Source: Neonectria sp. B-13 (lineage: Eukaryota; Ascomycota; Sordariomycetes; Hypocreales; Nectriaceae). From it: 64,000 nucleotides of DNA. The stretch covers positions 186,001 to 250,000 of the forward strand of contig NOKP01000027.1 in assembly GCA_002682825.1 (NCBI GenBank). Direction: 5' to 3'. The position numbers were made by a program, and so were the translations under genes. Shown here piece after piece: positions 58,301-64,000 of this stretch; position 1 is the stretch's first letter; every line of letters starts with the position of its first letter. Below the pieces are notes generated by a model, which made no database searches, had not been told where the DNA came from, and saw only the letters and a program-made list of their open reading frames with translations.

Positions 58301-59646
58301 GAGCTCAACACGCCCTCAAGTGGCACGCAGGAGTCCGCAGGACGGGTGAGTGGTGGCGCACTAGAAGCTGCCACCATCAGGCTCGGCACCGCGTGGCTTG
58401 TCGTTGTTCATGGTGTGGAGATCATCAGAGGATCTTCGATGGAGCTTTGAGTGGGACCTGGCTCGACCCTGGTATCAAGTGCCAAGTACCTACGGAGTAC
58501 GAACGACATGTATCGATACCTTGCCTGTCGTCGGCATCCGTGCTAAAGGCACCTTGACACCCAAGCAGCCTCATGCGGGCGGGCAGCTTCGGGGTTCCAA
58601 CACCACCACGAGGGGGAACCGCCGCGCGTGTGATGAGAGCAACCGGACACAGCGATCGGCGAAAGACTCGCGCTTGGATGTGCGCTTGAATCGAGGAGTT
58701 GAGTTTGATGGCCAACACGGAGTCACACTCGGCTGCGGCGGACAGTTGCTGGTTTGGCGCCGAGCGCGCTGCTAGTCGAATGACGCGAACTGCGGGTTGG
58801 TTGGCGGTTTGTTGGAAGCGCCTCGGCTTCTGCCCTAGCGCCCGGGGGTGGACGCACCGTTCGCACCTTGATCACTTACTTCCCTGTCGCTTCGACCACC
58901 GCCGTCTTTCGGGGACTTTTTTTTTTTAATGACTGCGACCAGGCAGGGGAGCTGTCGACAAGGGACACGGGCGGACGTTGCAGGTGCGAATACAGGACCG
59001 GAGTGCTAAGTCTGTACGTCGCACACTTCGTACAAATGTTCGTAATTGGGCCATCGCTTCGACTGCTTTACCTGGAACCGAGGCCGGTAGATGCCGCGTG
59101 CCCACAAGAGGCGGGCATGTGGCATTGGAAGCAATCCGGCTGGTCAATTAGGAGAATCCGGAAAAGATTACGAAGTACTGATTTCCCCGTTCGAAATATC
59201 AACTTTATCTTCTCCGAGCTCATCAACCTTGATGCCAAGGATATCAGGCATCCCGTTTTGGAAGCTTAATCAAGTTAAGACGCTCGTCAGCCCCATAGGG
59301 TCGATCTGGTTGGTGCGGATTAACTATTGGCTGCAGGTTATCAGCAGCCACGCCACTAGCCACAGTTGCTCACTCACGCACGCGATCGTCAAAGGATGTG
59401 GCGCACCGGAGAAGATGACAGCATCTCGAGATCACCACAACACAAGCACCTTGGTGCTGCTTCTTCACGTCTCTGCAATCTCACGGCAGGCGCCTTCTGC
59501 GCAGCCAATCTCAAGGCGTATACTTCATTCACCTACATGTGACCCTCTGCGCTTGCCTACCTCCGCCTCCTCCCGATGAGCCCGGCAGCTACCCAGCGCC
59601 GTAGCACATTGGAGAATCCTCCAGCCTTCATGAATCAACGAACATA
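55312..59646. other. 4.3-kb gene-free region
   Basis: After the Myb-like 3' UTR I see no credible gene. There is a GCGTGAGTGCGCGCTGC-like imperfect repeat at 55790-55860 and several GTAC-rich near-palindromes (56621, 57305, 58484, 59013). The longest plus-strand frame near the end (59091-59579) lacks any motif. Confidence 0.55.
55506..55511 (+). terminator. Candidate poly(A) signal after the Myb-like gene
   Basis: AATAAA about 195 bp downstream of the stop codon, in an otherwise non-coding 3' region. Confidence 0.4.
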
Positions 59647-62600
59647 ATGTTTCTGGTTGCCCCCTTGCTGCTGATATGCGCTTTGCTGCCATGGACGACA
59701 GGTGCGATGCGGCAAGACCGTCTGGAGCGGCTGCGCCAGGACACGGTGGACATGTTCTATCATGGGTACAGCAACTACATGACGCATGCGTTCCCAGATG
59801 ATGAGGTGCGCCGCGCTCCATACCATCGATAGAGATATTGTGGCAATCTACTGACTCTTTTTATGTGACAGCTGAGACCCTTGACCTGCGCCCCCCTGAC
59901 CCGAGATCGAGACAACCCCGGCCAAGTTGGACTGAACGACGTCCTCGGGAACTACTCCCTGACCCTCATCGATAGCCTGTCGACTCTTGCCATTCTTGCT
60001 GGAGGGCCCGAAGATGGCTCACATACGGGGCCTCGGGCGCTGAGCGACTTCCAGCATGGGGTAGCTCAATTCGTGGAATACTACGGAGATGGCCGAGCAG
60101 GAGCTTCCGGTCGCGGTCGTCGGGCATTCGGTTTCGATCTCGACAGCAAGGTCCAGGTCTTTGAAACAGTCATCCGTGGAGTCGGCGGTCTTCTCAGCGC
60201 ACACCTTTTTGCCATAGGAGAACTACCAATTACTGGATATAATGCTCAGCCGGTAGGCGAGCCCGGAAACGACCCCTTGGAATTGGCCCCGATATCGTGG
60301 CCTAATGGCTTCAAGTACGATGGCCAGCTGCTGAGACTTGCGTTCGACCTAGGTCAAAGACTTCTCCCAGCATTCTACACCGACACGGGCATCCCATACC
60401 CCCGTGTCAACCTCCGGGATGGGATCCCCTTCTACACCAACTCCCCTCTGCACCGTGAAACGGGCGAAGAGGATCTTCCTGAAGTTCAGGAGGTCACAGA
60501 AACGTGCAGCGCCGGCGCGGGCAGCTTGACTCTTGAGTTCACTGTTCTCAGCCGACTATCCGGGGATCCTCGGTTCGAGCAAGCAGCCAAGCGAGCGTTC
60601 TGGGAAGTCTGGAGTCGACGAAGTGAGATTGGCCTCATTGGGAACGGCATTGATGCGGAGCGTGGGATGTGGATCGGTCCGCACGCTGGAATCGGTGCAG
60701 GCATGGACAGTTTTTTTGAATACGCTCTCAAGAGTCACATCTTGCTCTCTGGGCACGACATGCCGAACGTATCAACGACCCACAGAGAGAGCAGCACGAA
60801 CTGGTTGGACCCCAATACCATCCACCCCCCTCTTCCTACCGCGTTGCAATCTGCAGATGCGTTCCTGGAAGCATGGCACCTGGCCCACGCCTCCGTCAAG
60901 AGATATCTCTACACCGACAGGAGCTACACCGACAGGAGCCATTATCCATACTACTCGAATAGCTACCGCGATACCGGCCAGCCATACACAATGTGGATCG
61001 ACAGCCTAGGCGCATTCTATCCAGGCCTTTTGGCATTGGCAGGCGAGCTTGATGAAGCCATTGAAGCAAACCTCGTTTATACGGCTCTCTGGACGCGCTA
61101 CGCTGGCTTGCCAGAGCGATGGTCTGTTCGTGAAAACTCAATCGACGGGGGCCTTGGGTGGTGGCCGGGCCGCCCCGAGTTCATCGAATCGACATACCAC
61201 ATTTACCGCGCTACAAAGGACCCGTGGTATCTGTATGTTGGCGAAATGGTCCTCAAGGATATCAAACGGCGATGCTATACCCCTTGCGGGTGGGCTGGTT
61301 TGCAAGATGTCCGGACAGGAGAGAAGTCGGATCGCATGGAGAGTTTCTTCCTTGGAGAGACTGCAAAATACATGTACCTGCTCTTCGACCCAGATCACCC
61401 TCTGAACAATCTTGACGCGGCATATGTCTTCACCACAGAAGGGCATCCCCTCCTAATCCCGAAGAAACCGAGATCGAGGTCGAGCAACACACCTCCTCTG
61501 GCGAAACGAGACGCGACGGTATACCGATATTACGATGAGAGTTTCACAAACTCATGTCCTGCGTACCCCCTAGCAGACCCGTTCTCTGGCTCAGCAACCG
61601 CAGCTAGGCGAGACCTATTCCACGTCGCACGGTTCACGGATCTACACAACACTCCGAATTTACATGGGCCAGTCGAACCTGTCGAAGTCGAAGACAAGGA
61701 GAAGGGACTGGTTACCAAATACAGGCCCAAGACCAACTACACCCTTTTCCCATGGACGCTTCCCCCGTCCATGCTTCCGCGAAACGGTACCTGCGCAGTT
61801 CCCGACGAACGCGTACTGTCGTTGATCGAGTTTCCGGCCAGTGACGGCACCAACTCGCTGGTATCGCGGTTTGGGTCCTCGCTCGTGTGGAACACGAATC
61901 GCGGCCCGACAGTTAAGAGCCTCCAAGGCATGCGATTCCAGTTAGAGTTGCGTCGTGATAGCGAGTTCGGAGACGATGTATGGAGGATCACTCATGCGGG
62001 GACGACGCAGCTTGGGCGCCACGAGACCGTCTTTTTCTACGCCGAACAAGTTCGCCTTTGGAAGGACGAAGCGTTTGCTTGCATCCGACGCAAGGACCTG
62101 GTCCAAATTAAGCTCATCATGGGCATGCCCCAAAAACACAACGCGAGTATGCCAATACCAGCAGACAGTGTTAATTCATCATTTAGCAAGGCGGGGTCCG
62201 TAGGCGGGGCCGAAGGCGATCTCGTGCCCATCCCGTCCGAGTCTCTCTTCGACATGCTCCTTCGGGCCGTCACCTCCGTCTTCGAGCCCGCATATACAGA
62301 CGTTCCGGAGTCACAGTTGGCCGAGCCCGGCCCCACCATTTACCGCTGGTCCGCCTACACGGCCACCGGCCTTGGAGCCTTCCCTTTACCCTCTATCCCC
62401 GACACCCCGGTCGTCGGCTCGCCCAGTTATAGTGCCAAGAATCCGATTGCCAACTTCCCTTGGACGACCGTCTATCTCGCCGGACATGCTTGCGGCGCCT
62501 CACTGCCCGATACCGCGCCACGGGAGCACCAAGTTATTGTCATGCGCCGAGGTGGCTGCTCCTACAGCGAGAAGCTCAAGCGCATCCCGAGCTTCGCACC

Positions 62601-62865
62601 AAGCCCAACTTCGCTGCAGCTCGTCATTGTCATCGACGAGGGCGAGGGCAACGAGGACGATAAGGATGATGTCGTAAGACCGCTGCTGACCGAGGCTCAA
62701 GTAACTCCTAATGGGATGAAACGGTTTAGGCCCTTGCCCATGGTGCTGATGCGTGGGAATGAAGGTGATTATGCACGATTTGGTGAGGCCAAGGGCGTTG
62801 GAATGCGCAGAACATACAGAGTTCAGAGTCAGGGGCTATTTATCGAGAACGCCCTAGTTCTATGA
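59647..62865 (+). CDS. GH47 EDEM-like alpha-mannosidase with PA domain
   Basis: A 1050-residue class I mannosidase-like protein of ER-associated degradation, which trims or recognises high-mannose N-glycans on misfolded glycoproteins. Exons are 59647-59805 and 59872-62865. A signal peptide covers about residues 1-20 (MFLVAPLLLICALLPWTTGA). The GH47 domain (about 25-520) shows LNDVLGNYSLTLIDSLSTL, GAGSLTLEFTVLSRLSGD, DSLGAFYPGLLALAGELDEA and RPEFIESTYHIYRATKDPWY, the acidic residues expected for the family. A PA-like domain lies near residues 905-1035 (TVYLAGHACGAS, RRGGCSYSEKL), as in EDEM3-type members. The yeast homologues Mnl1 and Mnl2 are shorter (from memory). No HDEL/KDEL is seen; the end is QGLFIENALVL. 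A 15-bp in-frame duplication (YTDRS twice) sits at 60910-60939. Confidence 0.93.
60910..60939 (+). repeat. 15-bp perfect tandem duplication inside the EDEM-like gene
   Basis: Two identical 15-bp units, each encoding YTDRS, in frame within the GH47 domain. Confidence 0.93.
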
Positions 62866-63593
62866 CGGGTACCTGGGTTTGTTTGTCTGAGTATATTATG
62901 CATGTCTCGGAGTTTGCGTCTTGCGGTATTCGTTTCGTGGAGAGCCACATAAGGCGTCATCTGTATGTTAGAACATCTCTTAGCATATCAATTAGTGAAC
63001 CTGCAAATATCTATTAGTATATCGGCGGCTCGAGGTAAGTTAAAACCACCGCAAAAGGCTGCTCGCTCTCAGCACCTGGTACCGAAACTTCCACTCATGT
63101 GCACATTCTGAAATTGAATAGAAGTCATTAGCGCAACCGTTTTGCGGTTATGTCAGATGTGAAAATCCCAGACCATGGGCATTGACAAAGCAATAAGGGG
63201 GCAAGAGGACCATGATAAACGTGATTATATGTGAGATCTTTATGGTTATGGCAACGAACCCCCCAAACCCTCCTTCTATAGCTATGCGCGGACCCGGGAA
63301 AGACTTTTGATATTTAGTAGAAAAGGACCATCCAAGAAAAACGCCAGTGGGTGCAAAGAGGTCGACGGATAGGAGAAGACGATTCGTGAGAGAGACAAAA
63401 TGCGACCAGAGAGCCTCGACAACAGATGAAAAGGCAAGACAAATTAAAACGATGCTGAAAGTCTAGCAGGTCCCCATTTGCCCGTGTTGATGTGTAAAAT
63501 GCAGTGAGAATTCGTCGGTTGTGCTCTGTAGTCCGGAATCGGATGGATGTTGAATGAGGACGGTGCGGAAGAGATCAGGGGAACATTAGTCGG
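62866..63593. other. Convergent 3' intergenic region (EDEM-like / APRT)
   Basis: 728 bp, AT-rich, between two converging stop codons; no gene seen. Confidence 0.55.
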
Positions 63594-64000
63594 CTAGGCG
63601 TCTTCCAGGAGAATAGTCGAGGGGGCATCGCCGAGCTTCTCGCGTCCGTTGAGACCAGGGATCTCGAGAATGAACATGTAGCCGACGACTTCACCCTTCA
63701 GCTGGTGAACAAGATCGGCAGCGGCCGCCGCAGAACCACCTATAAGGATAAAGCACGTCAGCAAAGGTCCCGGGTGCGCTATGCATGATGCAATCGCGGG
63801 CGGGCTAACTCACCCGTGGCAATGATGTCGTCGATGATGAGGACCTTCTGGCCTTCGCGGACGGCGTCCTTCTGCATCTGGAACAAGTCCTTGCCGTACT
63901 CCTTGACGTACTCGGCGGTGGCGCAGGGACCGGGGAGCTTGCCCGGCTTGCGAACGGCGGCAAAGGGAACGCCAAGGCGGAGGGCAAGGCCGGGACCGAA
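63594..64000 (-). CDS. Adenine phosphoribosyltransferase (APRT), 5' part beyond window
   Basis: Purine-salvage enzyme converting adenine and PRPP to AMP in the cytosol. Only the C-terminal part is present: exon 64000-63814 (continuing beyond the edge) and the last exon 63739-63594, with stop TAG. The intron lies in the PRPP-binding loop, joining VLIIDDIIATG to GSAAAAADL. Upstream text GPGLALRLGVPFAAVRKPGKL is typical of APRT, as is the C-terminal LEIPGLNGREKLGD. The last residues are STILLEDA. The start and N-terminal third lie outside the window. Confidence 0.95.

Noticed and set aside
59091..59579. 162-codon plus-strand ORF upstream of the EDEM-like gene
   Set aside because: No motif or signal; more likely promoter or leader of the downstream gene.
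44065..59646. Transposable element remnants or RIP-mutated repeats explaining the gene-free region
   Set aside because: I saw no transposase or reverse-transcriptase motif, no long terminal repeats, and no strong AT enrichment typical of RIP; a repeat-library search would be decisive.
1..64000. tRNA or 5S rRNA genes
   Set aside because: GTTCGA-like words occur (for example near 9287 and 30348) but no flanking cloverleaf or A-box was found; tRNAscan-SE and Rfam would settle it.

Overview
The window reads as nuclear DNA of a filamentous ascomycete (Pezizomycotina), most likely a Sordariomycete. The reasons are short introns (about 50-95 bp) with GT..AG ends and CTAAC/CTGAC branch sites, GC-rich third codon positions, a complete White Collar-2 photoreceptor subunit, two Zn2Cys6 regulators, and long gene-free stretches rich in microsatellites. 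Exon junctions were set by hand from splice consensus plus reading-frame and family continuity, so they are predictions.

Left part (1-9.4 kb): the 3' end of a D-lactate dehydrogenase (cytochrome) gene, cut by the window edge; a convergent PHAF1/UPF0183 gene; a five-exon amidase-signature hydrolase; and a convergent small 'beta-flanking'-type protein.

Clock and repair block (9.4-17.1 kb): wc-2 (minus strand) and rad50 (plus strand) sit head to head across a 2.1-kb intergenic region. This is followed by a possible accessory trio (18.2-25.1 kb): a 14-TM DHA2 MFS transporter, a flavin-containing monooxygenase, and a Zn2Cys6 regulator divergent from the monooxygenase. A gene-poor stretch (25.1-29.2 kb) holds only an unrecognised, possibly decayed reading frame.

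Core block (29.2-39.4 kb): a UPF0658 Golgi membrane protein, the GID/CTLH ubiquitin-ligase RING subunit Rmd5, a large STB6-like protein, mitochondrial Tim10, and a vanillin/salicylaldehyde-type aldehyde dehydrogenase. Next come a tentative small hypothetical gene and a second Zn2Cys6 regulator (41.6-44.1 kb).

Right part (44.1-64 kb): 9.5 kb without a convincing gene, with many simple repeats and a 100-N assembly gap followed by a C17 tract. It leads into a three-exon Myb/SANT-like regulator (53.6-55.3 kb), then another 4.3 kb without genes. A secreted or ER GH47 (EDEM-like) mannosidase with a C-terminal PA domain and the 3' part of an adenine phosphoribosyltransferase close the window.

I found no rRNA, no tRNA, no CRISPR and no transposon with recognisable coding capacity. 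Nothing here proves a new biological system. The most interesting places are the Myb-like regulator alone in about 15 kb of repeat-rich DNA, the transporter-oxygenase-regulator trio, the linked wc-2/rad50 pair, and the unrecognised reading frame near 25.5 kb.
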